The position numbers and the translations under genes were made by a program. Below are positions 1-6,102 of a DNA stretch of 11,023 nt, piece by piece. The notes under the pieces are model-generated. The model saw only the letters and a program-made list of their open reading frames with translations. It did not search any database and had not been told where the DNA came from. Origin of the DNA: JAPLCX01 sp964460305. GTDB taxonomy: Bacteria > Auribacterota > Tritonobacteria > UBA1439. Each line of letters opens with the position of its first letter. Position 1 is the stretch's first letter. Where the stretch lies: NCBI GenBank assembly GCA_964460305.1, contig CAYWRA010000089.1, positions 1-11,023 of the forward strand, read 5' to 3'.

Positions 1-1
1 C

Positions 2-70
2 GTACGCCCGGTGGTGTGGGAGGACGGCGGGAGTAATCCCGCCTCCTACCCGATGGGGGGAGGGGAATGA
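2..70 (+). CDS. 3' end of an unidentified upstream gene (partial)
   Basis: One frame is open from the left edge to a TGA at 68-70 and would encode a C-terminal tail of about 22 residues ending in MGGGE. Its stop overlaps the ATG of the next gene in an ATGA arrangement, which is typical of translationally coupled genes and is the main reason to believe it is coding. The other forward frames either stop at 34-36 or run on out of phase. The visible tail is too short to identify a family. An upstream pilus or secretion gene would fit the next gene, but that is only inference. Confidence 0.45.
   Translation, partial: VRPVVWEDGGSNPASYPMGGGE
21..47 (+). other. strong hairpin at the end of the upstream gene
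   Basis: AGGA (21-24), one bulged C, GGCGGG (26-31), a six-base loop AGTAAT, then CCCGCC (38-43) and TCCT (44-47) form a 10-bp stem. No T-run follows, so it is not a standard intrinsic terminator. It ends about 20 bases before the pilT/pilU start codon at 67. The purine-rich ribosome-binding stretch at about 54-66 stays outside the stem. Confidence 0.4.
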
Positions 71-1164
71 TCGTTTTAGAGGATCTTTTACGGCGGGTGG
101 TGGCTTGCGGGGGATCCGATCTCCATTTAAAAGCGGGGCGCCGGCCCATCCTGCGCCTGAACACCGGGCTCGTCGACATGGAAGGCCCCGTGTTGACGCA
201 GGCTGAGGTGGAGCAAATGGCGCGGTCCCTCGTGAGCGAAAAACAGTGGGAGATTTTCCAGAACAGGGGAGATCTCGACATCGCCTACTTGAGCGATGGC
301 ATCGGACGTTTCCGCACCAACGTATTCCGGCAGAGGGGCATGGTCGGGGTGGTTATGAGACACGTACGGACCGGGATCCCGGGCTTCAAAGAATTGGGGC
401 TGCCACCGGTGATCGAGAAGATCGCGCTTGCCGAGAGAGGCATCATCATCGTGAGCGGCGCGACGGGCTGCGGGAAATCCACAACGCTCGCTTCCATAAT
501 CGACTTCATCAACGGTAACGTGCGCCGGCACATCGTCGCCATCGAGGATCCGATCGAATATATCCATGCCGACAATAAATCGGTGATCGACCAGCGCGAG
601 GTGGGCATGGACACAAGGACCTTTGAGGCGGCGCTGCGGCACGTCATGCGGGAAGACCCCGACATCATCATGGTCGGCGAGATGCGTGACCGCGAAAGTT
701 TCGCGGCGGTGCTCTACGCCGCCGACGTGGGCCGCCTCGTGATGACGACCCTCCACTCGCCGGATGCGGCGCAGGCAATGCTACGGGTGATGGATTTCTT
801 CCCGCCGGCCGACCGGGAGCAGGTGCGGATCCAGCTCGCGGCAAATCTCGTGGCGGTCATTTGCCAGCGATTGCTGCCTCGCTGCGACGGGACCGGGATG
901 GTCCCCGCCGTCGAGATCATGCTCGGCACCCCCACCGTGCGCAAGTTCATCCGCGAAAACAAGATCGAAAAGCTGACCGATGCCATTCAGGACGGGCGGG
1001 ATGAGGGGATGCAGACCTTCAACCAGTCGCTGGTCGATCTGGTCAAGTCATCGGTGGTTACGGAGCGGTCCGCGATGAACCATTCGCCCAATCGGGAGAG
1101 CCTCAAGATGAATCTCCAGGGAATCTACCTTGATGAGTCGCGTAAGATCCTCGGAGCGGATTGA
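67..1164 (+). CDS. PilT/PilU-family type IV pilus retraction ATPase
   Basis: This is a cytoplasmic hexameric ATPase of the type II/IV secretion superfamily that powers pilus disassembly and twitching motility. The N-terminal PAS-like part (about residues 1-100) begins with the family pattern SDLHLKAGRRP. The Walker A motif GATGCGKST lies at 131-139. The acidic Asp box IEDPIEY is at 159-165, the Walker B region DPDIIMVGEMRD at 197-208, and the His-box H230 in TTLHS. GEMRD is diagnostic of PilT-type retraction ATPases rather than PilB or GspE. The length of 365 residues is normal. The C-terminal part with LKMNLQGI is more like PilU-type paralogues than classical PilT, so I leave the symbol open. 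The ATG at 67 follows a G-rich Shine-Dalgarno stretch and overlaps the preceding stop. No other pilus gene is visible here. Confidence 0.93.
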   Translation: MIVLEDLLRRVVACGGSDLHLKAGRRPILRLNTGLVDMEGPVLTQAEVEQMARSLVSEKQWEIFQNRGDLDIAYLSDGIGRFRTNVFRQRGMVGVVMRHVRTGIPGFKELGLPPVIEKIALAERGIIIVSGATGCGKSTTLASIIDFINGNVRRHIVAIEDPIEYIHADNKSVIDQREVGMDTRTFEAALRHVMREDPDIIMVGEMRDRESFAAVLYAADVGRLVMTTLHSPDAAQAMLRVMDFFPPADREQVRIQLAANLVAVICQRLLPRCDGTGMVPAVEIMLGTPTVRKFIRENKIEKLTDAIQDGRDEGMQTFNQSLVDLVKSSVVTERSAMNHSPNRESLKMNLQGIYLDESRKILGAD

Positions 1165-1170
1165 TCCCGT

Positions 1171-1209
1171 CTGGAGAGCTATCGGGCTATCCAGTTGTCG
1201 AGCTTTTGT
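1171..1209 (+). terminator. weak terminator-like hairpin after the pilus ATPase gene
   Basis: CTGGA (1171-1175) pairs with TCCAG (1190-1194), and AGC (1177-1179) with GCT (1186-1188) after one mismatch. The downstream stretch is only moderately T-rich (CTTTTGTT, 1203-1210) and starts about 9 bases after the stem. It sits 7 bases after the stop codon, where a terminator is expected, but the form is poor. Confidence 0.25.
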
Positions 1210-1215
1210 TCCCAC

Positions 1216-1260
1216 GCCTGCCCGCCTCAAACTTTTGGATTTTAGATTTTGGATTTAAAT
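1216..1260. repeat. degenerate 7-base tandem repeat with GC-rich fragment
   Basis: Three tandem heptamers TTTTGGA, TTTTAGA and TTTTGGA (1233-1253) are followed by TTTAAAT. They resemble the GGGATTT/AAATCCC heptamers at 4727-4747 and 5593-5754. The preceding GCCCGCCTC (1220-1228) also occurs at 5650-5658 inside the largest repeat block, and GCCTGCCC (1216-1223) is the reverse complement of GGGCAGGC found there. This looks like a decayed copy of the same repeat family. Confidence 0.55.
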
Positions 1261-1285
1261 CGTCCTCCCCTCCGATCTCATGTTG

Positions 1286-1291
1286 TATAAT
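1286..1291 (+). promoter_or_regulatory. possible -10 element upstream of the radical SAM gene
   Basis: A perfect TATAAT lies in TGTTGTATAAT (1281-1291), about 60 bases before the chosen start at 1352. No good -35 hexamer is seen at 16-18 bases upstream. A nearly identical string, TGTTGTACAAT, precedes yggS at 3857-3867. If used, transcription would begin near 1298, which argues against the in-frame ATG at 1280 as start. Confidence 0.35.
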
Positions 1292-1351
1292 TCAGTGCAT
1301 GCACCTTATAAACCTGTCTTTTCGATCGAAGAAAAACAGGTGCGCTCCCCT

Positions 1352-2995
1352 ATGAACTATGCGGTAATTCGTGAATTAAAGCGTCTCAGGTCCTTAGAGC
1401 GCGGCGCCATCGATAAACAACCGGCTGAGTGCTCCATTGCCCTCGTCTATCCGAATTCCTACTATGTGGGTATGAGCAGCCTGGGATTCCAGCTCGTGTA
1501 TGGGTTCTTAAATGCGCTGCCCGGCGTTCGGTGCGAGCGCGGATTTTTAATGCCGGGGAGCCAGACATATACCGTGGAGAGCCTCAGGCCCCTCAGGGAC
1601 TTTGATTGCGTGGGGTTTTCCCTCTCCTCCGAGCAGGATTATTTTAACGTGATCGAAATTCTGCGTCGCGCCGGGATGCCCCTCGACGCGCGGGAGCGGG
1701 ACGAGCGATATCCTCTCGTCCTTGGCGGAGGCGTTTGTGCGTGGCTTAACCCCGAACCGATCGCCGATATCTTTGATCTATTCGTGCTGGGTGAGGCTGA
1801 GGCCGTTTCCGCGGAGCTCTTCCGACGAATCGCGGCAAGCGGCGGCGATGGGCGGGAGGCCCTCTTGGAAGCGCTCGCCGAGATCCCCGGAGTATACGTG
1901 CCCAGGATGTACGAGCCGCACTACGGGAATAACGGGCGGCTCCTGGCCGTGGAGGAAAGGCGATCGGGACTCCCCGGTCTCGAGAGGCGATGGGTAAGGG
2001 AACTGGACGGCCTGCCCGCTCTTGCTCCTATCATTACCCCCGAAACCGATTTTGGTGAGAAGGCAATCATTGAGATGATGCGCGGCTGCGGCAGGCAGTG
2101 CCGGTTCTGTGTCGCTGGCTATGCGTACCGTCCCCCCCGGTTCAGGAAGGGGACCGTAATAATGGAAGCGGTGTCACGGTCCCTCGCTTCCGGAAGCGGT
2201 ATCGCCCTCCTCGGCCCCTCGCTAACCGATCACCCCGATCTGGAAGAGGTCTGTGCTGAAATCGTAAAGAGGGGCGGACGAATCTCGATATCGAGCGTGC
2301 GGCCGGGCCAGGTCGGAGACCGGTTGCTGGGCATCCTCGTGCAAGGTGGCCTTAGGAGCCTGACCGTCGCGCCGGAGACCCCCATGGAGCGCTTGCAGCG
2401 GCGGATCAACAAGGAAATTAACGCAGGGGATCTGTTGCGTTTTGCGAAATGCGCCAGGGACGCGGGGTTGAAAGAGCTCAAGCTCTACTATTTGCTTGGG
2501 ATTGAAGGAGAAACGACGGCAGATCGGGAGGCAATCGTTGAAGAGATTAGTAGCGTTGCCTCGCGGATCGCCGTGCGCGTCAGCGTGGGCCCGCTCATCC
2601 CCAAGGCGAGAACCCCGCTCCAGTGGGCGGAAATGCAGGGGGAGCGCGAGCTGGGGAATAAATATTACATGCTGAAGAAATCGATTGCAAAGATCCCAGC
2701 GGTCCGCATGAGCGGCCATAGCATCAAGGGGGCGATGGTGGAAGCGGCGCTCTCCAGGGGGGACAGGACGTTGACGCGCCATCTCGTCGCCGGAACGCTG
2801 CCGCGCTCCGCCGTCGAGCGGCACGCGTTGCACCGGCGGGGTGAGCGTGAACCGTTCCCGTGGGAGCATATCGGCGCCGGCGTCAACCGGGAGTATCTCT
2901 GGGCCGAATATCAAAAGTATATACGGGGAGGATCGACTCCGCCATGTATCCCCGGCGAATGCTTTACTTGCGGGGTATGTGGACGAGAACATTGA
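1352..2995 (+). CDS. radical SAM protein with B12-binding-like N-terminal region (TIGR03960-like)
   Basis: The protein has 547 residues from this start. The N-terminal part has the B12-binding-like layout of many radical SAM enzymes: an ALVYPNSYYVGMSSLGF-type strand, GGGVCAWLNPEP (125 onward) and FVLGEAEA. The radical SAM [4Fe-4S] cysteines are C246, C250 and C253 in CGRQCRFC, the canonical CX3CX2C. A second cysteine group, C532, C537, C540 and C543, ends the protein and could hold another metal centre. The overall plan resembles the TIGR03960 family, whose reaction is not established as far as I know; those proteins often go with a DUF2344 partner, which I do not see here. An ATG at 1280 would add 24 residues, but it lacks a ribosome-binding site and lies upstream of a possible -10. 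GTG at 1340 is also possible. The next gene starts 9 bp downstream, so co-transcription is likely. Confidence 0.85.
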   Translation: MNYAVIRELKRLRSLERGAIDKQPAECSIALVYPNSYYVGMSSLGFQLVYGFLNALPGVRCERGFLMPGSQTYTVESLRPLRDFDCVGFSLSSEQDYFNVIEILRRAGMPLDARERDERYPLVLGGGVCAWLNPEPIADIFDLFVLGEAEAVSAELFRRIAASGGDGREALLEALAEIPGVYVPRMYEPHYGNNGRLLAVEERRSGLPGLERRWVRELDGLPALAPIITPETDFGEKAIIEMMRGCGRQCRFCVAGYAYRPPRFRKGTVIMEAVSRSLASGSGIALLGPSLTDHPDLEEVCAEIVKRGGRISISSVRPGQVGDRLLGILVQGGLRSLTVAPETPMERLQRRINKEINAGDLLRFAKCARDAGLKELKLYYLLGIEGETTADREAIVEEISSVASRIAVRVSVGPLIPKARTPLQWAEMQGERELGNKYYMLKKSIAKIPAVRMSGHSIKGAMVEAALSRGDRTLTRHLVAGTLPRSAVERHALHRRGEREPFPWEHIGAGVNREYLWAEYQKYIRGGSTPPCIPGECFTCGVCGREH

Positions 2996-3004
2996 GGTAA
3001 GTGC

Positions 3005-3757
3005 ATGATCAATCATGGTGAATATTTTGAGTTCACGCCGTTTCAGACGATCGGCTGGATCCGGCATTGCTTCACCACGAGGCAGTTTATGGGAGAGGCT
3101 GAGGGAAGGATTGAAGCGTGCCGGAAGCTAAAAAGGCGATATTTCCCTTCGGCGAGAGCGGTGATATGGGGAGAGCAGGTCCATGGAGCTGGTGCCGCAA
3201 CGATTGCCGGAGCTACCCATAACGATTTGGTCGAAATGCCTGAAGTCGACGCCCTAATCTGTGGGGAGCCCGGTGTGTGTCTCGTCGCCTTCGGCGCCGA
3301 TTGCCCCATAGTCTACATCGCAGACGTCGAGAAAAGGGTGATTGCGCTGGTACACTCCGGGAGGAAGGGGAGCGAGAAGCGCGTTGTCACGGCATGCGTG
3401 GCGAAGATGGCGCGGGGCTTCGGCACGTCGCCGGCGGATTGCGCGGTTGCCATAAGCCCCTCCATCGGGCCATGCTGTTATCCGGTCGATCTCTGGAAAA
3501 GCATCGAGGAGGAATTTCGAATCCTCGGTATTAATAACGTGAGCAATCCCAGGTTGTGCACAGCCTGTCACCCGGAGCATTTCTTTTCCTATAGGAAAGA
3601 GAGGGGGAATTGCGGCAGGATGCTTGCGGGGATGATGGTTGCTACGGTCGAAGGTTTAAAGCAGAAAGCCGAAGGATCGGACTTGACTTGTTCACCAACC
3701 ACAGCAGGAATGAGAAATCCCCCGACTACGCCAAGGCTCCGTCGGGCAGGCAAATGA
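3005..3757 (+). CDS. pgeF: PgeF/YfiH (YlmD) family purine nucleoside/peptidoglycan-editing protein
   Basis: Members of this family (formerly multicopper polyphenol oxidoreductase or laccase domain) use one zinc. They are linked to purine nucleoside activity and, in E. coli, to removing mis-incorporated serine from UDP-MurNAc precursors. The three expected zinc ligands are present: H60 in QVHG, C100 in GADCP and H117 in LVHSG. The family signatures SPSIGPCCYPV and FFSYRK (193 on) are also present. The usual HAGWRG is HSGRKG here. The recognisable domain ends near residue 217. About 33 more residues follow, and the last 13 or so are encoded by a copy of the spacer repeat described at 3715-3755, so the tail is probably acquired. 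The AGG Shine-Dalgarno (2995-2997) begins at the last base of the preceding gene's stop codon and lies 7 bases before this ATG, consistent with an operon. Confidence 0.9.
   Translation: MINHGEYFEFTPFQTIGWIRHCFTTRQFMGEAEGRIEACRKLKRRYFPSARAVIWGEQVHGAGAATIAGATHNDLVEMPEVDALICGEPGVCLVAFGADCPIVYIADVEKRVIALVHSGRKGSEKRVVTACVAKMARGFGTSPADCAVAISPSIGPCCYPVDLWKSIEEEFRILGINNVSNPRLCTACHPEHFFSYRKERGNCGRMLAGMMVATVEGLKQKAEGSDLTCSPTTAGMRNPPTTPRLRRAGK
3715..3755 (+). repeat. palindromic repeat copy forming the end of pgeF
   Basis: The copy begins AAATCCCCCG (3715-3724) and ends GGGCAGGCAAAT (3744-3755). The same two boundary strings delimit 5641-5687. Between them a short inverted repeat CCCGAC (3721-3726) and GTCGGG (3741-3746) can form a stem. 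The interior sequence differs from the other copy, so boundaries are conserved and the hairpin is variable. The pgeF stop TGA (3755-3757) uses the final T of the element. Confidence 0.6.
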
Positions 3758-3790
3758 CAAATGAACCCAAGCCTGACAGATTTTCATCAG

Positions 3791-3830
3791 TTTTGGATTC
3801 CGAGTTTGTTTTTAGAGTTTCGGGTTTATA
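3791..3830. repeat. degenerate GAGTTT/GGGTTT repeat in the pgeF-yggS spacer
   Basis: The spacer continues with TTTTGGATTCCGAGTTT, then TTTTTAGAGTTTCGGGTTTA, which has loosely 7-10 base periodic T-rich units like the decayed heptamers at 1233-1253. An open frame runs through it into yggS, but its translation lacks homology-like character, so I treat it as spacer. Confidence 0.35.
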
Positions 3831-3856
3831 TTGATGTATCCGGGCATAATAGGTTT

Positions 3857-3867
3857 TGTTGTACAAT
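3857..3867 (+). promoter_or_regulatory. possible -10 element just upstream of yggS
   Basis: TGTTGTACAAT contains TACAAT (3862-3867), a 5/6 match to the -10 consensus. It differs by one base from TGTTGTATAAT upstream of the radical SAM gene. A TTGATG at 3831-3836 is 25 bases upstream, too far for a normal -35. If active, transcription would begin almost at the yggS start codon, giving a nearly leaderless message. Confidence 0.3.
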
Positions 3868-3880
3868 GGGTATGCAAGCC

Positions 3881-4564
3881 ATGGGTACGATCGCCGACAA
3901 CTGCTCAAAGGTGCGTGAACGCATCGCCGCTGCGGCGCGGCGCGTGGGGAGGCAGCCCGACGAGGTGACGCTCCTCGCCTCGACGAAGGGGCGCTCCCTC
4001 GCCGAGATAGACGAGGCGATCCGTGCCGGCGTGAGGATCGTGGGTGAGAACAGGGTTCAGGAGGCGGAGGAAAAGCATTCGCACTTGAGGGGGCGCGTGC
4101 AGATGCACATGATCGGCCACCTCCAGCGGAACAAGGTGAAAGAGGCCCTGCGGATTTTTGATATGATTCATTCGGTGGACAGCCTGAGATTGGCGGAAGA
4201 GATCGAGAGGTTTGGGGAGCGGATGGGGATGGTTGTGCCCGTCCTGCTGGAGGTGAACGTCTCCGGTGAAGAGAGCAAGTTCGGCGTGGGGCCTCCGGAT
4301 GTTTATCCGCTTCTGGAGAAGATTTCACGGATGAAAGCCGTCCGCGTAGAAGGTCTCATGACCATGTCGCCGCTCGCCGACGACAAGGAAAAATCGCGAC
4401 CGATTTTTAGGCGTCTAAAGGGGCTCGCATCGGAAGTCATGAGGCAGGCGTTTCCCGGCGTCACGATGGGCCGGCTCTCGATGGGGATGACGCAGGATTT
4501 TGAGGCGGCGGTGGAAGAGGGCGCGACGATCGTGCGCATAGGGACGGCGATATTCGGGATTTGA
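3881..4564 (+). CDS. yggS: YggS/PROSC family PLP homeostasis protein
   Basis: YggS proteins are single-domain alanine-racemase-fold (TIM barrel) proteins that bind pyridoxal 5'-phosphate and buffer its level, with no proven catalysis. From this ATG the protein has 227 residues, a normal family length, and the PLP lysine falls at K36 (LLASTKGRS), the same number as in E. coli. Other family signatures are GENRVQE (55-61), MIGHLQRNK (77-85), IHSVDS, LEVNVSGEESKFG (123 on), VEGLMTMSP (156-164), LSMGMTQDFEAA (199 on) and the end RIGTAIFG. The lysine context is STKG rather than the common SKT. In-frame ATGs at 3866 and 3872 would add 3-5 residues, and the open frame reaches 3761, but that upstream part is repeat-like. 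No strong ribosome-binding site is visible. proC follows after a repeat-filled spacer, a common genomic association. Confidence 0.92.
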   Translation: MGTIADNCSKVRERIAAAARRVGRQPDEVTLLASTKGRSLAEIDEAIRAGVRIVGENRVQEAEEKHSHLRGRVQMHMIGHLQRNKVKEALRIFDMIHSVDSLRLAEEIERFGERMGMVVPVLLEVNVSGEESKFGVGPPDVYPLLEKISRMKAVRVEGLMTMSPLADDKEKSRPIFRRLKGLASEVMRQAFPGVTMGRLSMGMTQDFEAAVEEGATIVRIGTAIFGI

Positions 4565-4586
4565 TTTCAATGGCCGGAAGATTTAG

Positions 4587-4614
4587 CCACAGATGAACAC
4601 GGATAAACGCTGAT
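4587..4614 (+). repeat. ACAGAT-type dispersed repeat, forward copy
   Basis: CCACAGATGAACACGGAT (4587-4604), followed by AAACGCTGAT, is a typical unit of the degenerate CACAGATGAACACGGAT repeats found in spacers of many bacterial genomes. A reverse-oriented relative with 15 of 18 matching bases is at 6144-6161. It begins about 20 bases after the yggS stop. Confidence 0.55.
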
Positions 4615-4630
4615 GGTCAAAGGTACTAAC

Positions 4631-4669
4631 AGCCGTAAGCTTACAGCTTATAGTTTATGGCTTATTTTT
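4631..4669 (+). terminator. candidate terminator hairpin after yggS
   Basis: TAAGCT (4636-4641) and AGCTTA (4645-4650) form a perfect 6-bp stem with a 3-base loop. AGCC (4631-4634) and GGCT (4659-4662) can close an outer helix across an unpaired side. TATTTTT follows at 4663-4669. The stem is AT-rich and weak. The stretch also looks like a short direct-repeat series (AGCTTACAG, CTTATAG), so it may be another spacer repeat rather than a working terminator. Confidence 0.35.
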
Positions 4670-4726
4670 AAGGATAATCAGGTAAATCAGGTACTAAAGA
4701 AACATCTTTAGCTTACCGCTAACATT

Positions 4727-4747
4727 GGGATTTGGGATTTGGGATTT
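4727..4747. repeat. three perfect GGGATTT heptamers
   Basis: GGGATTT occurs at 4727-4733, 4734-4740 and 4741-4747 without interruption. The reverse complement AAATCCC recurs six times in 5593-5754 and once at 3715-3721. The array ends just before the Shine-Dalgarno of proC (4751-4757), so it could form part of the proC leader. Confidence 0.75.
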
Positions 4748-4765
4748 TGCAGGGAGGGATGCGTT

Positions 4766-5590
4766 ATGGCTCATGCATTCGATAAAAAAATAGGATTCAT
4801 CGGCGGTGGCAACATGGCCGAGGCGTTCATCCACGGCCTCCTCAACGGCAGGTTGTGTCTCGCGTCGGACATATGCGTGAGCGATCTGAGGAAGGAACGC
4901 ATCAAGCATCTGAGGGACATCTTCGGCATCAGCGCGGTGGAGGCTAATGCCAAATGCGTGGGTTCGAGCGGCCTCATCATTATCGCGGTCAAACCGCAGA
5001 ACATGTCCGAGGTTCTTGGCGAGCTCTCCAACCTTGATATGGCTGGGAAGCTGATACTCTCCATCGCCGCGGGGGTCACCATTGCGAAGATCGAAGCGGC
5101 TCTCCGAGGGGAAGCGGCGGTGATCAGGGTCATGCCGAATACCCCGGCACTGATCGGTGAGGGTATCTCCCTCTGGGCGCGCGGAAGACAAGTGGAGGAT
5201 CCGGATATCGAGCGTGTAAAACTTATCCTCAGGGCGATGGGGAAGGAGATTGAGGTCGGAGAAGAGCTGATGAATGCCGCCACCGCCCTCTCCGGGAGCG
5301 GGCCCGCCTACGTATATTATTTCCTTGAAGCCATGGCGGCGGCGGGGGAGCAGCTTGGTTTTCATCCGGAGCAGGCATTGGCAATAGCGATCCAGACGAT
5401 GCGCGGCGCCGTCAGGCTGGTGGAGACATCCGCCCAGGCGCCGGAAGAGCTGCGTAAGCGAGTGACCTCTCCCGGCGGGACGACGGCGGCGGCGATAAAG
5501 GTTTTGGAAGATCGCAAGGTGAAAAAAGCGATTGTGGATGCGATCAAGGCGGCGTGCGAGAGGGCGGGGGAGTTGAGTAGGGAAGGATGA
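4766..5590 (+). CDS. proC: pyrroline-5-carboxylate reductase
   Basis: ProC reduces 1-pyrroline-5-carboxylate to L-proline with NAD(P)H, the last step of proline synthesis, in the cytoplasm. The 274 residues match the family length. The N-terminal Rossmann motif is IGFIGGGNMAEAF (9-21). AVKPQNM lies at 74-80, SIAAGVT at 99-105 and RVMPNTPALIGEG at 121-133. The C-terminal helical dimerisation part has the signatures ALSGSGPAYVYYF (174-186) and RVTSPGGTTAAA (232-243). The ATG at 4766 has a clear AGGGAGG (4751-4757) with an 8-base spacer; an upstream in-frame TTG at 4739 lies in the heptamer array and is unlikely. The stop overlaps the next ATG as ATGA. A yggT gene, a frequent proC neighbour, is absent. 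Confidence 0.96.
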   Translation: MAHAFDKKIGFIGGGNMAEAFIHGLLNGRLCLASDICVSDLRKERIKHLRDIFGISAVEANAKCVGSSGLIIIAVKPQNMSEVLGELSNLDMAGKLILSIAAGVTIAKIEAALRGEAAVIRVMPNTPALIGEGISLWARGRQVEDPDIERVKLILRAMGKEIEVGEELMNAATALSGSGPAYVYYFLEAMAAAGEQLGFHPEQALAIAIQTMRGAVRLVETSAQAPEELRKRVTSPGGTTAAAIKVLEDRKVKKAIVDAIKAACERAGELSREG

Positions 5591-6087
5591 TTAAATCCCA
5601 GCCCGCCATAAAGGCGGGCTGCCCCGCCGCATGGTGGGGCAAATCCCCCGCCCGCCTCGCAAGCGAGAGCGTTGCGGGCAGGCAAATCCCAATGAAAAAT
5701 CCCAAATCCTCCGCCCAAGGCGGATCCGCCTCAGAAGGACAAATCCCAAATCCCAAAGCGCTTAGTACAGGGCCGGGAGTTGGAACACGTGAAAGCAAGC
5801 GGCTCTCGATAGAGATAAAGGAGCGGGGAGGGGAGCTGCTTATCAGGGTAAAAGTGCAGCCGAAGGCGTCGGCGGATGCGATCGTGGGAGAACACGGCGG
5901 GGCTTTGAAGATCAGGGTGGCTGCCGCGCCGGAGAAAGGCAAGGCGAACCGCGCCGTTGTGGAGTTCATTGCAGAGAAACTAGGTTTGAAAAGGTCCGAT
6001 GTCTCCATCGTTTCAGGCGAGCATTCGAGAGACAAGCTTCTCGCCATAAGGGGGGTGAAGAGGGAAGAGTTGTTGGATATTCTGTAG
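5587..6087 (+). CDS. DUF167 (YggU) family protein with repeat-encoded N-terminal extension
   Basis: Residues 73-166 are a typical DUF167/YggU domain of about 94 residues: IRVKVQPKASADAIVGEHGG, then LKIRVAAAPEKGKANRAV, and SGEHSRDKLLAI. Structures of the family are known, but the function is not. The normal family length is 75-100 residues. Here the open frame starts at 5587, overlapping the proC stop (ATGA), and the first ~56 residues are encoded by the palindromic repeat block 5593-5754. Another in-frame ATG is at 5692, also inside the block. Between 5692 and the domain I find no ATG, GTG or TTG; the next, GTG at 5854, would delete the first strand. Either the extension is translated or initiation uses an unusual codon. 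The purine-rich GGGAAGG directly abuts the 5587 ATG, which is too close for an ideal Shine-Dalgarno. The domain call is firm and the start is uncertain. Confidence 0.82.
   Translation: MIKSQPAIKAGCPAAWWGKSPARLASESVAGRQIPMKNPKSSAQGGSASEGQIPNPKALSTGPGVGTRESKRLSIEIKERGGELLIRVKVQPKASADAIVGEHGGALKIRVAAAPEKGKANRAVVEFIAEKLGLKRSDVSIVSGEHSRDKLLAIRGVKREELLDIL
5593..5754. repeat. composite repeat block: AAATCCC heptamers separated by GC-rich hairpins
   Basis: AAATCCC occurs at 5593, 5641, 5684, 5697, 5741 and 5748. Between copies lie inverted repeats. GCCCGCC-ataaa-GGCGGGC (5601-5619) is perfect. TGCCCCGCC with GGTGGGGC (about 5620-5640) has one G-T pair. The third lies within 5650-5679 and contains CTCGCAAGCGAG. 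CCGCC-caa-GGCGG (5711-5722) is followed by another CCGCC. The unit 5641-5687 shares both ends with 3715-3755. No transposase or target duplication is seen, so these would be non-autonomous or REP-like elements. Confidence 0.75.
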
Positions 6088-6102
6088 TCCGTCATTGCTC
6101 CT

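Noticed and set aside
2222..3067. Minus-strand open frame (281 codons) opposite the radical SAM gene
   Set aside because: It is antisense to conserved radical SAM sequence, has shadow-like composition and lacks recognisable domains.
3610..3834. Alternative + frame at the end of pgeF that might indicate a frameshift
   Set aside because: The core PgeF motifs are all in one frame through residue ~217, and the alternative frame only covers the tail and repeat region without family similarity.
3726..4328. Minus-strand open frame of 200 codons across the pgeF-yggS spacer
   Set aside because: The translation is low-complexity Ser, Pro and Arg opposite yggS and spacer repeats, with no plausible ribosome-binding site or motif.
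5593..5754. CRISPR array or tandem satellite
   Set aside because: The AAATCCC units are only 7 bases, spacing is irregular, and intervening pieces are palindromes rather than unique spacers; no cas genes are present.
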